This document shows positions 52,093-62,124 of a DNA stretch of 64,000 bases, piece by piece. The notes beneath the pieces are model-generated. The model did not search any database. It was not told where the DNA came from and worked only from the letters and a program-made list of their open reading frames with translations. Position numbers and translations under genes: made by a program. Each line of letters opens with the position of its first letter. The stretch's first letter is position 1. The DNA comes from an uncultured Marinoscillum sp. (GTDB lineage: Bacteria; Bacteroidota; Bacteroidia; Cytophagales; MED-G16). The DNA is taken from positions 100,432 to 164,431 of the forward strand of contig CABYXZ010000004.1 of assembly GCA_902523065.1 (NCBI GenBank). The letters are read 5' to 3'.

Positions 52093-53130
52093 ATGAGATT
52101 TAAAAAAGCTGATTTAACTATACCATTAATTCTCACGATTATTTGTTATATGGTATACCCATATCCTCAAATTGCGATGTGGTGTGTTTTCTTCTTTGCA
52201 TCATATTCAGCTATAGCAAACGATAGTATTCAGACAATTGGCACATTCATTGCGTCAAATTCAGATAAGAAATGGTATTACCTGTGGATTTATATGGGTG
52301 GCATATTTTTAATTACTGTTACATACAGCTGGATTTACTATGGAGGAGATATAAGCTATGGTAGACTAGCATCAAAGGGATTAAATGAGGCTCCGACAAA
52401 TTTTCAATTTTTACAAGTATTTGCTCCCGTTGCATTATTGATTATGACACGGTTTAAAATGCCTGTTTCAACTTCTATATTACTTTTAAGTGCATTTGCT
52501 ACTCAAGCAAGTTCAATTACAAGTATACTTTCAAAAAGTTTTTTTGGTTATTTCATAGCCTTCACACTGGCAGTGATTGTATGGGTTTTTACGACAAATT
52601 TATTTGAGAAATATAAAAATACTAAGCCCTCAAAATTATGGCTTCCATTACAGTGGGTTTCTAGTGGAGCCTTGTGGTCAGCTTGGATTATGCAGGATAT
52701 GGCTAACGTAGCTGTAGTTCTTCCAAGATCTTTAAATTTTGATCAATTTATAGTTGTAGCATCTTTTATTTTTTTTGGTTTAGGATTACTTTTTTATTTG
52801 AGGGGTGATAGGATTCAACAAATTGTTCTAGAAAAATCAGACATAATTGATGTTCGTGCAGCAACTGTAGTAGATTTTATTTATGCTTGTTTACTATTTT
52901 ATCTTAAAGAAATAAGTACAATTCCTATTAGTACAACGTGGGTATTTATAGGATTGCTTGGTGGTAGAGAGTTAGCAATAAATCTCAGAAAGAAAAACGG
53001 AAATTATAAAGATGCATTAAGTATGATTGGTAAAGATACTTTAAGTGCAGGTATTGGTTTAATCATATCATTGATTCTCGCAATGTCAATTAATGAAAAT
53101 ATGAGACAGGAATTTTTTAATTTATTTTGA
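52093..53130 (+). CDS. PiT-like membrane protein (phosphate permease-related)
   Basis: A 345-residue polytopic membrane protein with about ten hydrophobic segments. The N-terminal AIANDSIQTIGTFIAS resembles the GANDxAN signature of PiT inorganic phosphate transporters, and the C-terminal ISTTWVFIGLLGGRELA echoes the second repeat, though the duplicated signature is incomplete. A related marine/Flavobacteriia family is annotated hypothetical. Transport of phosphate is possible but not shown; no phosphate-regulated promoter is visible. Confidence 0.55.
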   Translation: MRFKKADLTIPLILTIICYMVYPYPQIAMWCVFFFASYSAIANDSIQTIGTFIASNSDKKWYYLWIYMGGIFLITVTYSWIYYGGDISYGRLASKGLNEAPTNFQFLQVFAPVALLIMTRFKMPVSTSILLLSAFATQASSITSILSKSFFGYFIAFTLAVIVWVFTTNLFEKYKNTKPSKLWLPLQWVSSGALWSAWIMQDMANVAVVLPRSLNFDQFIVVASFIFFGLGLLFYLRGDRIQQIVLEKSDIIDVRAATVVDFIYACLLFYLKEISTIPISTTWVFIGLLGGRELAINLRKKNGNYKDALSMIGKDTLSAGIGLIISLILAMSINENMRQEFFNLF

Positions 53131-53620
53131 TTTTTTCTGGTATTATTATTGCATTAGGAAATGCTTTTTTTAACTTTTTAAACTCAAAATTAGCTTTAAA
53201 TCTATCTTCAAATGTTCCCGTCTTTACTCTGTAGTTTGGTTGTGTAAAGATTGTGTTGCTCTTGATGAGACTATCATACTCAAATAATTTTTCAACAGTA
53301 TTTTCAGCTTCTTCTCTTTTGTCTCCAAGATATATTTGAATTGTATAACCATCAGTAAATATTTCCTCATCAACTTCACTTTTAATAATTTTCAAAATAC
53401 TGTCTAGTTCAATATCTATTCCTAGATTATTTTTCTTATCTACAATGTTCTCATCATTAGTTGAATTTGATACGTTTTCTGACTCTCTTATAAAGGATAG
53501 GTCTTCAAAATATTTTCTAGAATCATTATTTGAAGAAATACTTATTTTTTGATTAACGCAGCTAAGTACAAAGAATAATGAAAGAATACTGATAAAAGTT
53601 AGTCTTCTAGAATAACACAT
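53117..53620 (-). CDS. SPOR-domain lipoprotein
   Basis: A 167-residue lipoprotein (signal LFFVLSC, Cys about 21) with an acidic, disordered middle and a C-terminal SPOR domain (about 90-165: GYTIQIYLGDKREEAENTVEKL, YRVKTGTFEDRFKANFEFKKLKKAFPNA) that binds denuded septal peptidoglycan. It overlaps secA upstream by 22 bases and the PiT-like gene convergently by 14. It is probably a cell-division associated factor. Confidence 0.85.
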   Translation of the reverse strand: MCYSRRLTFISILSLFFVLSCVNQKISISSNNDSRKYFEDLSFIRESENVSNSTNDENIVDKKNNLGIDIELDSILKIIKSEVDEEIFTDGYTIQIYLGDKREEAENTVEKLFEYDSLIKSNTIFTQPNYRVKTGTFEDRFKANFEFKKLKKAFPNAIIIPEKIKIN

Positions 53621-56600
53621 TTTTCAGAATTAATATCGTTCTCAACTTTTTTGAATTTTATATCTTTTTTAACAGTTCCATCCTCATATCTGACAGATAC
53701 TTTTGTGTTTCTTCCAAAAACTTTTTCTGACCTAATGGGCTTTGTTTTTTCAACTTGTTGAGTTTTGTTACCCGTAAGTAGGGATCGTGATTCTTCTTTG
53801 TTTGTATCGTATTTATTTGATTCTTTTCTTTTTCTAGCCTCTTCAACCTGATTGGCATTCTGAATTGGAATCAAACACTTCGTTAAGAATGATACCGTGT
53901 CCTGATTTACTTTGGCAATAAATTTTTTGAAAAGTTCAAACCCTTCAAATTTATATATAACTAAGGGATCTTTCTGTTCATAAACAGCACTCTGAACGGA
54001 TTGTTTTAAATCATCCATCTCCCTCAGGTGTTCTTTCCAATTTAGATCAATCATTCCGAGAGAAACTATCTTTTGCATCTCTTTAATTATATTTTCTCCG
54101 TTATTTTCTAATGATTCATCAAGATTGACAGATACACCAATCTGCCTATTACCATCAGTAAATGGAATTAAAATATCTTTTACTACACCACCTCTTTCTT
54201 TTTTTATCTTTTTGAGAATAGGATATGCGGCTTCGGAAATACTTTTATTTTTATTGTTGTAATTTTCGTTTACTGCCTTAAATAATTCTCTAGTTATATC
54301 TTCAGGTTGTTTTTGTTTAAAGTCCTCCTCATTTAGTTTATCAAAATCTAAACCTAAAACTGTCAAAACATTTAACCTAAAATCTTTATAATTTTCATTT
54401 TGCTTTGAAGTTAAAACTATGTCTTCACAAGTATCAAATACAGTATTTAAAATATCTACCTCTAGTCTTTCTCCTATTATAGCATTTCTTCTTTTTTTGT
54501 AGATTACCTCTCTTTGTGAATTCATTACATTATCATACTCGAGGAGTCTTTTTCTTATTGCAAAATTATTTTCTTCAACCTTTTTTTGAGCTCTTTCTAT
54601 TGATTTGGTGATCATGCTGTGCTGTATTACCTCATCCTCATCCATGTTCATTTTATCCATGACTTTTATCATTCTGTCTGACCCAAATAGTCTCATTAGG
54701 TTGTCTTCTAATGAAACAAAAAATTGAGAAGATCCCACATCACCTTGTCTTCCTGACCTACCTCTAAGTTGTCTATCAACCCTCCTAGATTCATGTCTTT
54801 CCGTACCAATAATTGCTAAACCACCACTATCTCTTGAGCTTTCCGTAAGCTTTATGTCAGTTCCTCTACCTGCCATATTTGTGGCTATTGTTACAGTACC
54901 AGGCTTTCCAGCTTCTGCAACAATATCAGCTTCCTTTGCATGCTGCTTTGCGTTAAGGACTTGGTGATTAATTTTTTTCATATTTAACATCCTACTTAAA
55001 AGTTCAGAAATTTCAACGGATGTTGTTCCTACCAAAATTGGTCTTCCATTATTTTTTAGCTCTATTATCTCATCTATAACTGCGTTGAATTTTGCCTTTA
55101 GTGTCTTATATACTTTATCTTCCATGTCAGACCTTGCAATGTCTCTGTTTGTTGGGATAACTACACAATCAAGGTTATATATTTCCCAAAACTCACCTGC
55201 TTCAGTCTCAGCTGTACCAGTCATACCTGATAGCTTATTATACATTCTAAAATAATTTTGAAGAGTAATAGTTGCGTATGTCTGTGATGCATCTTCTATT
55301 TTTACATTTTCTTTTGCTTCAATTGCTTGGTGAAGGCCATCGGAATACCTTCTGCCTTCCATTATTCTCCCTGTTTGTTCATCTACAATCTTAACTTTTG
55401 AATCCATAACAACATATTCTTGATCTTTCTCGAAGAGTGAGTATGCTTTGAGAAGTTGATTCAGACTATGAATTCTCTTTGTCTTTACGCTGAAGTCTTG
55501 AATTAATTTTTCTTTCTCTTTTGCAATTTCCTCAATTGGTTTTTGTGATTTCTCTATCTGATCAATTTCAACTCCTATATCAGGAACTATAAAAAAATTT
55601 TTATCGTCTCCTGAACTTGTTATCGTGTCTGTTCCCTTCTCGGTTAACTGTATACTATTACTTTTTTCTTCTATCGTGAAGTAAAGAGGTTTATCTGCCT
55701 CAGGCATCAGTTTTGAATTATCTTGTAGATATATGTTTTCGGTTTTTTGCATTATAGCCTTTGTCCCTATTTCACTTAAGTATTTAATTAGAGGCTTATA
55801 TTTTGGTAGACCTCTATATGCTCTGAATAATGAGAGTCCACCTTCCTCTTCATTCCCTTCACCAATTAATTTTTTGGCTTCTGCCAGATAATTTGTTACT
55901 AACTTCTTTTGTAAGTCAAAAAGTTTTTGAATCCTTGGTTTAAGTTCAAAAAACTCATGATCATCACCTCTTGGAACTGGTCCAGAGATAATTAATGGGG
56001 TTCTAGCCTCATCTATAAGAACTGAATCTACCTCATCAACCATTGCAAAATTATGCTTTCTTTGAACTAGTTCAGACTTCTCTCTGACCATGTTGTCTCT
56101 CAAGTAATCAAAACCAAATTCGTTATTTGTACCGTAAGTTATGTCAGCATTGTAGGCGTTTATTCTTTCTTTGGAATTGGATTCATGTTTATCTATACAG
56201 TCAACTCTGAGTCCATGAAATTCAAAAATAGGTGCATTCCACTCTGCGTCCCTTTTAGCTAGATAATCATTAACAGTTACGATATGTACACCCCTACCAG
56301 GTAAAGCATTAAGGTATGCAGGAAGTGTAGCTACTAAGGTTTTTCCCTCTCCTGTTGCCATTTCTGAAATTTTTCCTTGGTGTAATACAACACCTCCAAT
56401 TAGCTGTACATCATAGTGAATCATATTCCATTCGATAGATACACCTGCAGCTTCCCATTTATTTAACCATAAGGCTTTGGAACCTTTTATTTTAATATTC
56501 TCCTTATTTTCTGATAGGGCTTTATCATAATCTGTTGCCATGACTTCTAAAGAGCCGTTTTCTGAAAATCTTCTTGCGGTTTCTTTCACAACTGCGAATG

Positions 56601-56928
56601 CCTCTGGCAATATTTCATTTAATACATTTTCTATCGTTTTGTTTTGATCTTCTAGAATCTTATCAATTGAGTTTAGTATTTCCTCCTTTTCATCTAGAGA
56701 GCCTTCGCTTACTTCGTACTTATTTTTTAAGGATTTAATTTCATCATCAGTCTCTTTAAGGGACTCTTTAATTTTGAGTTTAAATGATTCTGTTTTCCCT
56801 CTTAAATCTTCGTCACTGATACCTTTTAACTTATCAAATTCAGTATTTATCTTGTCTACAAGAGGGTATATTTCTTTTAAATCTTTATCTGATTTAGAAC
56901 CTAATATTTTCTTAAGAAAACCAAACAT
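53599..56928 (-). CDS. secA: Preprotein translocase ATPase SecA
   Basis: Motor ATPase that drives unfolded proteins through SecYEG. The 1109-residue protein is long, with Bacteroidota inserts (for example about 55-105 and 330-450). Walker A is ATGEGKT (191-197), the DEAD-like box VDEVDSVLIDEARTP lies near 295-310, followed by IGTERHESRRVDRQLRGRSGRQGD near 720. The C-terminal end (NSEKCVILED) lacks the CxCxnCH zinc motif, so SecB-type contact through it is absent. Overlaps the SPOR gene at the 3' end by 22 bases. Confidence 0.97.
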   Translation of the reverse strand: MFGFLKKILGSKSDKDLKEIYPLVDKINTEFDKLKGISDEDLRGKTESFKLKIKESLKETDDEIKSLKNKYEVSEGSLDEKEEILNSIDKILEDQNKTIENVLNEILPEAFAVVKETARRFSENGSLEVMATDYDKALSENKENIKIKGSKALWLNKWEAAGVSIEWNMIHYDVQLIGGVVLHQGKISEMATGEGKTLVATLPAYLNALPGRGVHIVTVNDYLAKRDAEWNAPIFEFHGLRVDCIDKHESNSKERINAYNADITYGTNNEFGFDYLRDNMVREKSELVQRKHNFAMVDEVDSVLIDEARTPLIISGPVPRGDDHEFFELKPRIQKLFDLQKKLVTNYLAEAKKLIGEGNEEEGGLSLFRAYRGLPKYKPLIKYLSEIGTKAIMQKTENIYLQDNSKLMPEADKPLYFTIEEKSNSIQLTEKGTDTITSSGDDKNFFIVPDIGVEIDQIEKSQKPIEEIAKEKEKLIQDFSVKTKRIHSLNQLLKAYSLFEKDQEYVVMDSKVKIVDEQTGRIMEGRRYSDGLHQAIEAKENVKIEDASQTYATITLQNYFRMYNKLSGMTGTAETEAGEFWEIYNLDCVVIPTNRDIARSDMEDKVYKTLKAKFNAVIDEIIELKNNGRPILVGTTSVEISELLSRMLNMKKINHQVLNAKQHAKEADIVAEAGKPGTVTIATNMAGRGTDIKLTESSRDSGGLAIIGTERHESRRVDRQLRGRSGRQGDVGSSQFFVSLEDNLMRLFGSDRMIKVMDKMNMDEDEVIQHSMITKSIERAQKKVEENNFAIRKRLLEYDNVMNSQREVIYKKRRNAIIGERLEVDILNTVFDTCEDIVLTSKQNENYKDFRLNVLTVLGLDFDKLNEEDFKQKQPEDITRELFKAVNENYNNKNKSISEAAYPILKKIKKERGGVVKDILIPFTDGNRQIGVSVNLDESLENNGENIIKEMQKIVSLGMIDLNWKEHLREMDDLKQSVQSAVYEQKDPLVIYKFEGFELFKKFIAKVNQDTVSFLTKCLIPIQNANQVEEARKRKESNKYDTNKEESRSLLTGNKTQQVEKTKPIRSEKVFGRNTKVSVRYEDGTVKKDIKFKKVENDINSEKCVILED

Positions 56929-56942
56929 TGTAAAATTTTATA

Positions 56943-56950
56943 CAAATTTA
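56943..56950 (-). promoter_or_regulatory. Putative secA promoter -7 box
   Basis: Reverse-strand TAAATTTG, a perfect TAnnTTTG, 14 bases before the secA ATG. Confidence 0.45.
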
Positions 56951-57014
56951 ATAATAACATTATAAGAATCTCTTATTACTATTATTATCATTGCAAAATT
57001 AAATTTTAAAGTTG

Positions 57015-58025
57015 ATGAAAAAGCTTATTTTATTTTTTCTTTTATGTATATCATGTACGACAATGAATCAAGAAAATATTAACAGAGTAGTAATTTCTTC
57101 TTTAATCCAAACCGAGAAAGTTCAAATAGATATTGATGATCCCGCCATCTGGTACAATAAATCAAATCCTGCTAATAGTCTAATAATTGGAACTCAAAAA
57201 GATGAAAACGGTGCTCTAATAGTATATGATCTGGAGGGTAAAATTGATAAGGATAAATCCATATATAATATATCAAGACCTAATAATGTTGATATAATCC
57301 ATGAAGTTAATTTCGGGGAGTCTAAGGTTGATATTATTGTAACAACTGAAAGATATAAAAATAGGATAAGAATTTTTTCACTACCTGATATGAAAGAGTT
57401 AGATGCGGGAGGTTTAAGAGTTTTCTCTAATGAAGAAAATCCACAGCCGATGGGAGTTGCTTTGTGGAAAGATGAAGATGGTTTCGCTCATGCAATTGTT
57501 GGTAAAAAATATGGTCTCTCGGGTGAATATATTAATCAGTATAAGTTGTCATTTGACAATGATAAGTTTACCCTTGAATACCAAAGAAGTTTTGGTGCAT
57601 TTTCAGGTTTAAATGAGATTGAAGCAATAGCTGTAGACAATAATAATGATATCATATACTATTCTGACGAAGGTTTTGGGGTTAGAGCATATCCTGCTAA
57701 TCCAAGCGAAGGTGATGAGGAAATAACAAATTTTGGAAAAAATTTCGTTGGTGACCAAGAGGGTATAAGTATAGTTAAGAAAGATAAAAATTACGTTGTT
57801 GTCTCAGACCAACAAAAAATAAATCAGTTTAGAATTTTTACACCTTCTTCTAATTATGAGGAAGTAGGTAGTTTTTATGTTAATTGTATTGATTCTGATG
57901 GTTCTGAATTCCACCCAGGCCCATTTCCAGAACCGTTTGAAAATGGCATATTTGTCGCTATGAGCGATGATTTATCTTTTCACTACTACTCTTGGGATCA
58001 ATTAAGTAAGTATTTTGAGGACTAA
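57015..58025 (+). CDS. Beta-propeller phytase lipoprotein
   Basis: A 336-residue beta-propeller phytase, Ca2+-dependent, releasing phosphate from inositol hexakisphosphate. Signature stretches are DDPAIWYNKSNPANSLIIGTQKDENGALIVYDLEGK, NNVDIIHEVNFG, IVTTERYKNRIRIF, YYSDEGFGVRAYP and DQEGISIVKK. The start is ATG 57015 (TTG at 57012 is less likely), giving a lipoprotein signal FLLCISC. The TonB-dependent receptor 1.3 kb downstream may supply its substrate, though rplS and dapF lie between. A weak -7 box (TATCATTG) precedes it. Confidence 0.85.
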   Translation: MKKLILFFLLCISCTTMNQENINRVVISSLIQTEKVQIDIDDPAIWYNKSNPANSLIIGTQKDENGALIVYDLEGKIDKDKSIYNISRPNNVDIIHEVNFGESKVDIIVTTERYKNRIRIFSLPDMKELDAGGLRVFSNEENPQPMGVALWKDEDGFAHAIVGKKYGLSGEYINQYKLSFDNDKFTLEYQRSFGAFSGLNEIEAIAVDNNNDIIYYSDEGFGVRAYPANPSEGDEEITNFGKNFVGDQEGISIVKKDKNYVVVSDQQKINQFRIFTPSSNYEEVGSFYVNCIDSDGSEFHPGPFPEPFENGIFVAMSDDLSFHYYSWDQLSKYFED

Positions 58026-58066
58026 ATAAATTCTAAGCAGAAAATTTTAAAAAATTAAAAATAGAG

Positions 58067-58074
58067 TATATTTG
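58067..58074 (+). promoter_or_regulatory. Putative rplS promoter -7 box
   Basis: TATATTTG, a perfect TAnnTTTG, 19 bases before the rplS ATG at 58094 (leader about 13 nt). Confidence 0.5.
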
Positions 58075-58093
58075 CACACCAAAATTAAAAATT

Positions 58094-58447
58094 ATGGCAT
58101 CTGCGGATTTCAAACTTACAAAAGAGAATACTGAGATTTTAAAATCTTTTCCTGATTTTGGTGCTGGAGATACAATAAATGTACATATCAAAATCAAAGA
58201 GGGAAATAAAGAAAGGATTCAGCAGTTTCAGGGCACCGTTTTACAAAGAAAAAATCCTGGAACAAATGGTGAGACATTTACACTGAGAAAAATTTCTGAC
58301 TCTATAGCAGTTGAAAAGATCATGCCAATATTTTCTCCCTCTATAGATAAGATCGAGTTGGTAAGGAAAGGAAAAGTTCGAAGAGCTAGAATATTCTATT
58401 TAAGAGATAGAAAAGGCAAGAGTGCTAAAATCAAAGAGAGATTATAA
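58094..58447 (+). CDS. rplS: 50S ribosomal protein L19
   Basis: A 117-residue ribosomal protein at the 30S-50S interface. It has the L19 core [33 protein letters not shown] and [15 protein letters not shown] [57 protein letters not shown]. Usually it follows trmD in an rpsP-rimM-trmD-rplS operon, but here it stands alone on the opposite strand, 4.7 kb away. A palindrome spans its stop codon. Confidence 0.98.
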   Translation: MASADFKLTKENTEILKSFPDFGAGDTINVHIKIKEGNKERIQQFQGTVLQRKNPGTNGETFTLRKISDSIAVEKIMPIFSPSIDKIELVRKGKVRRARIFYLRDRKGKSAKIKERL

Positions 58448-58457
58448 TTATAATCTC
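58438..58457. repeat. Perfect 20-bp palindrome at the rplS stop
   Basis: GAGATTATAA followed by its exact inverse complement, spanning the last two codons and stop of rplS. No T-run follows. It may form an RNA hairpin between rplS and dapF or bind a dimeric protein. Confidence 0.5.
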
Positions 58458-58466
58458 ATATGCTAG

Positions 58467-59234
58467 ATGGATTTAAAATATTTCAAATTAGAATCCTCAG
58501 GTAATAACTTCATTTTACTAGACTTCATAAATACAGAAATAAATCAATTTGATAAAATTTCTAATTTTATATTCAAGGAAAAAGCGGTAAAGAGTTCAGA
58601 TGGTTTACTCGTTATAAACAATTCTCAATCATGTGATTTTGATTTAAATTTTTATAACCCAGACTCCTCACCAAGTTTTTGTGGGAATGGGTCAGTTTGT
58701 GCTGTAAAATACATGACTAGGATAGATTTAAAGAAAGAATATCATTTTTTATCTAATGGATTGCATTGTGTGGCTCAAGTAAATAAAAGTAACATTGCTA
58801 TAAAAATTCCAAAAATTAATAAATACAGAGAGTTTATTAATGGATTCCTAATTAATACAGGAACCCTCCATTATGTGGAGTTTTCTAAAAGTTTAAATGA
58901 TAGCTTTTTTAATAAAAGAGTTCTCGAATTGACTTCATCTAAGGAATTTCTAAAGGCCCCATTCAATATTAATATTGTTAAAAAAGAAAATGATCATATT
59001 CAAGTTAGAACTTTTGAGAAGGGAGTTAATAGAGAAACCCTAAGTTGTGGCTCTGGTTCTATAGCTTCTATTTTGGCTGTCTTTCTTGCCTTTGAAAAAA
59101 AATATAGTTTAGTAAAAGCTGGGGGTGGTAATTTAAATGTTGACTTTCACTTTAATAATAAATTCTTTGAAAAAATCAGGTTAATTTCTAAGCCAACAAT
59201 TATTAACTCGGGCAATTTAAGCATCGAAGTTTAA
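58467..59234 (+). CDS. dapF: Diaminopimelate epimerase
   Basis: Converts LL- to meso-diaminopimelate for lysine and peptidoglycan. The 255-residue protein keeps both catalytic cysteines (Cys72 in FCGNG, Cys194 in TLSCGSGS) and the VNTG-like LINTGTLHYVEF. Some signature residues differ: N-terminal GNDF reads GNNF, and CGNGxR reads CGNGSV. It still looks functional, but the substrate pocket may have drifted. It follows rplS by 19 bases. Confidence 0.85.
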   Translation: MDLKYFKLESSGNNFILLDFINTEINQFDKISNFIFKEKAVKSSDGLLVINNSQSCDFDLNFYNPDSSPSFCGNGSVCAVKYMTRIDLKKEYHFLSNGLHCVAQVNKSNIAIKIPKINKYREFINGFLINTGTLHYVEFSKSLNDSFFNKRVLELTSSKEFLKAPFNINIVKKENDHIQVRTFEKGVNRETLSCGSGSIASILAVFLAFEKKYSLVKAGGGNLNVDFHFNNKFFEKIRLISKPTIINSGNLSIEV

Positions 59235-59278
59235 CAATCTGATAATATAGAATTTATTATGCAGCAACATTATAGATT

Positions 59279-59286
59279 TAGTTTTG
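59279..59286 (+). promoter_or_regulatory. Putative -7 box of the TonB-dependent receptor
   Basis: TAGTTTTG, a perfect TAnnTTTG, 15 bases before the ATG at 59302. It overlaps the in-frame TTG at 59284, so the ATG is preferred. Confidence 0.45.
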
Positions 59287-59301
59287 TCTAAAAATAAACA
59301 T

Positions 59302-62046
59302 ATGAAAAATCTTTTTTTATTATTAATTACTTTTTTATCATTTAATCTCTACTCCCAAAATGGAGCAATTGTAGGTACCATAAAGGATGCTGATAATAGG
59401 ATACCACTTCCTGGTGCTAATATAATTTTAGATGGTACTGATTATGGCACGGTCTCTGACATCAAAGGAAATTTTATAATTCCAAACGTTATATCCAATG
59501 ATTATATATTAAAAGTATCATATATTGGATACAATGATTTTGAAATTGAGGTTAATGTGTCAAGCACTAATCTAGAAGTTAACATTGAATTAGAATCTGG
59601 AGTTATAGTAGGTGACGAAATAATTATTACTGGAAATAGTTTACAAGGACAAGCTAGAGCAATAAATGAACAAAAAAATAATGTTAATGTAACAAATATA
59701 ATTTCATCAGATCAAGCAGGTAAGTTTCCAGACTCAAATATGGGAGATGCCTTGAAAAGAGTACCAGGAATTACAATGCAAGGAGATCAAGGTGAGGCAA
59801 GGAATATAGTTGTTAGGGGATTAGCTTCTGCCCTAAACTCAGTACAAATTGATGGCTCAAGAATCCCTTCTGCCGAAGGAGACAATAGAAACGTTCAGTT
59901 AGATTTAATTCCAGCAGATATGATCCAAACAATTGAGGTCAATAAAGCTGTACTTCCATATATGGATGGTGATGCAGTAGGTGGTGTAGTAAATTTAGTA
60001 ACGAGGTCTGCTCCTGATGCATTGAGATTCTCAGCTGATATAGGTTCTGGGTTCAGCCCAATAACATCAAAACCAATTTATAACGGATCTTTTGTTTTAG
60101 GTAATAGGTTGGGAAATTTTGGTTTCCTTTTATCAGGATCTTATAATAATAGAGATTATGGTTCTGATAATATTGAAGCAGAATGGAGAGAAGTTGATGG
60201 CATAAGGTATATGAAGGAGATGGATATAAGAACGTATTATGTAAAAAGAGAAAGAAAAAGTTTATCGTTAAACTTAGATTATGAATTTTCTGCCTCAAGT
60301 AAAATTTATTTTAATTCATTATATAATCACAGAGACGATTGGGAAAATAGGTTCAGGTTAAGATTTAAGAATATGGATGATACAATGGGTGAAGGTGATT
60401 ATACATCACTTGGAGACAATACTTATCAGATGGAGGCTAGGGTAGAGAGGCAAACAAAAGGAGGAATTGATGATAAAAGAAATAAAGCAACCAGGCTCGA
60501 AGATCAAAAAGCTCTCAATATGACTTTAGGGGGAGATCATTTAGTGTCTAGTAAGCTAAAAATTGATTGGATGGTCAATTATTCAAGGGCTTCAGAGGAG
60601 AGACCTAACGAGAGATACTTAACATTCAGAAACGACCCTGTATCTATAATAATGGATTTATCTGACACAAGAAAACCATTTATATCGTATGCAGACCCTA
60701 ATGTTATCAGTCAGTCTAAGGTAAGAGATCCAGAGCAGGCTCAGAAATGGACATATGAGAATGAAGCAAACGCTAAAGTAGATTTTACGCTTCCAGTAAG
60801 TACCTCAGGAATATTAAAATTTGGATTAAAAAATAGGGGAAAATCAAAAAAGAGAAATAATACCTGGTCAGAATTTGAGGGTTCAATGGCTGGTGACGTA
60901 TTATCTCAATTTCCACTTGAAGATCAGTCTGATCCTAACTACTTAGCTGGAGGAAAATACCTTGCTGGAAATTTTGTAACTAGAGAATATCTAGGTGGTC
61001 TAGATTTATTAGGGAGTAATTTTGAGTCTTCACTTGTATTGGATGAATTTGCGGCCGGAAATTATGAGGCTAACGAAAATATTTTTGCTGCTTATCTTAT
61101 GTATGATGTTGCTTTGACATCCGATCTCTCTCTAATAATAGGAGGTAGGCTTGAGGCAACAAATATTTCCTACACAGGAAGAAATGTAGATTATGATAAT
61201 GAAACGGTAACTGTAACAGACGAGGTAGAAGATAATTATTCAAACTTTTTACCTGCAGTATTATTTAAATATAATTTATCAGAAAACTCAGCGCTTAGAT
61301 TTTCTTGGACAAATACTATTGCAAGACCTAATTATTACGACTTGGTTCCATACCAAGAGTATGTTGAAGAAGATGATGAATTAAGCCTTGGAAATTCACT
61401 TTTAGATCCTATGAGGGCACTTAATTTAGACTTAAATTTTGAGTCATATTTCTCAAATATTGGACTAGTATCAGCTGGTTTGTTTTATAAAAACTTAAAT
61501 GATTTTATCTATAATACAGAGTTTGAAGGAACCTATACTGGATATACTGGAGAGCTTACTATAACTCAACCTCAAAATGGTGCAAATGCATCTGTTTTTG
61601 GTTTTGAAGTTGCATTACAAAGACAAATATTAAAGAATTTGGGACTTTATCTTAATTACACTTATGCAGATACTGATACTGAAGGAGTACTCGATAGGTC
61701 TGACCTAGATAAAATACCTTTACCTGGTGCCGCTAAAAATACATTTAATGCATCACTTGATTATGAGACAGATAAGTTTAATGTTAGAGTTTCTTATAAC
61801 TACACAGATGGATATATCGATGAATTTGGAAGTAGGCCAACAAGGGATAGGTATTACGACTCTCAAGGATTTTTAGATATTAATGCTTCAGTTTCTCTAT
61901 CAAAAAACCTTATTCTATATGCTGAAGCTAAAAACCTTACAAATCAAGCTTTGAGATATTATCAGGGAGAAGAACAGTACGTGATGCAAGAAGAATTTTA
62001 TGGTTCAAGATATACTGCAGGTATAAAATTTGACTTGTTTAAATAA
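59302..62046 (+). CDS. TonB-dependent receptor with carboxypeptidase-like N-domain
   Basis: A 914-residue outer-membrane importer. Signal peptide about 1-19 (cleaved SQ), a carboxypeptidase-D regulatory-like domain (about 22-105; GTIKDADNRIPLPGANIIL, GTVSDIKGNFIIPNV), the plug (about 125-230; VTNIISSDQAGKFPDSNMGDALKRVPGITMQGDQGEARNIVVRGLASALNSVQIDG), and a long beta barrel ending YTAGIKFDLFK with terminal Phe/Lys. The plug matches the TonB-Xanth/Caul type that imports oligosaccharides, but phytate or another ligand is possible. A strong terminator follows. Confidence 0.93.
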   Translation: MKNLFLLLITFLSFNLYSQNGAIVGTIKDADNRIPLPGANIILDGTDYGTVSDIKGNFIIPNVISNDYILKVSYIGYNDFEIEVNVSSTNLEVNIELESGVIVGDEIIITGNSLQGQARAINEQKNNVNVTNIISSDQAGKFPDSNMGDALKRVPGITMQGDQGEARNIVVRGLASALNSVQIDGSRIPSAEGDNRNVQLDLIPADMIQTIEVNKAVLPYMDGDAVGGVVNLVTRSAPDALRFSADIGSGFSPITSKPIYNGSFVLGNRLGNFGFLLSGSYNNRDYGSDNIEAEWREVDGIRYMKEMDIRTYYVKRERKSLSLNLDYEFSASSKIYFNSLYNHRDDWENRFRLRFKNMDDTMGEGDYTSLGDNTYQMEARVERQTKGGIDDKRNKATRLEDQKALNMTLGGDHLVSSKLKIDWMVNYSRASEERPNERYLTFRNDPVSIIMDLSDTRKPFISYADPNVISQSKVRDPEQAQKWTYENEANAKVDFTLPVSTSGILKFGLKNRGKSKKRNNTWSEFEGSMAGDVLSQFPLEDQSDPNYLAGGKYLAGNFVTREYLGGLDLLGSNFESSLVLDEFAAGNYEANENIFAAYLMYDVALTSDLSLIIGGRLEATNISYTGRNVDYDNETVTVTDEVEDNYSNFLPAVLFKYNLSENSALRFSWTNTIARPNYYDLVPYQEYVEEDDELSLGNSLLDPMRALNLDLNFESYFSNIGLVSAGLFYKNLNDFIYNTEFEGTYTGYTGELTITQPQNGANASVFGFEVALQRQILKNLGLYLNYTYADTDTEGVLDRSDLDKIPLPGAAKNTFNASLDYETDKFNVRVSYNYTDGYIDEFGSRPTRDRYYDSQGFLDINASVSLSKNLILYAEAKNLTNQALRYYQGEEQYVMQEEFYGSRYTAGIKFDLFK

Positions 62047-62069
62047 ATATAAAATTAGTTAGTAGTAAT

Positions 62070-62096
62070 AGGGACTAAATTTTTAGTCCCTTTTTT
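62070..62096 (+). terminator. Intrinsic terminator after the TonB-dependent receptor
   Basis: A 9-bp stem AGGGACTAA / TTAGTCCCT (62070-62078, 62083-62091) with a 4-base loop, followed by five more T residues. Oriented forward. Confidence 0.88.
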
Positions 62097-62124
62097 ATTA
62101 GAAATTTATTAGCTTAACATAACT

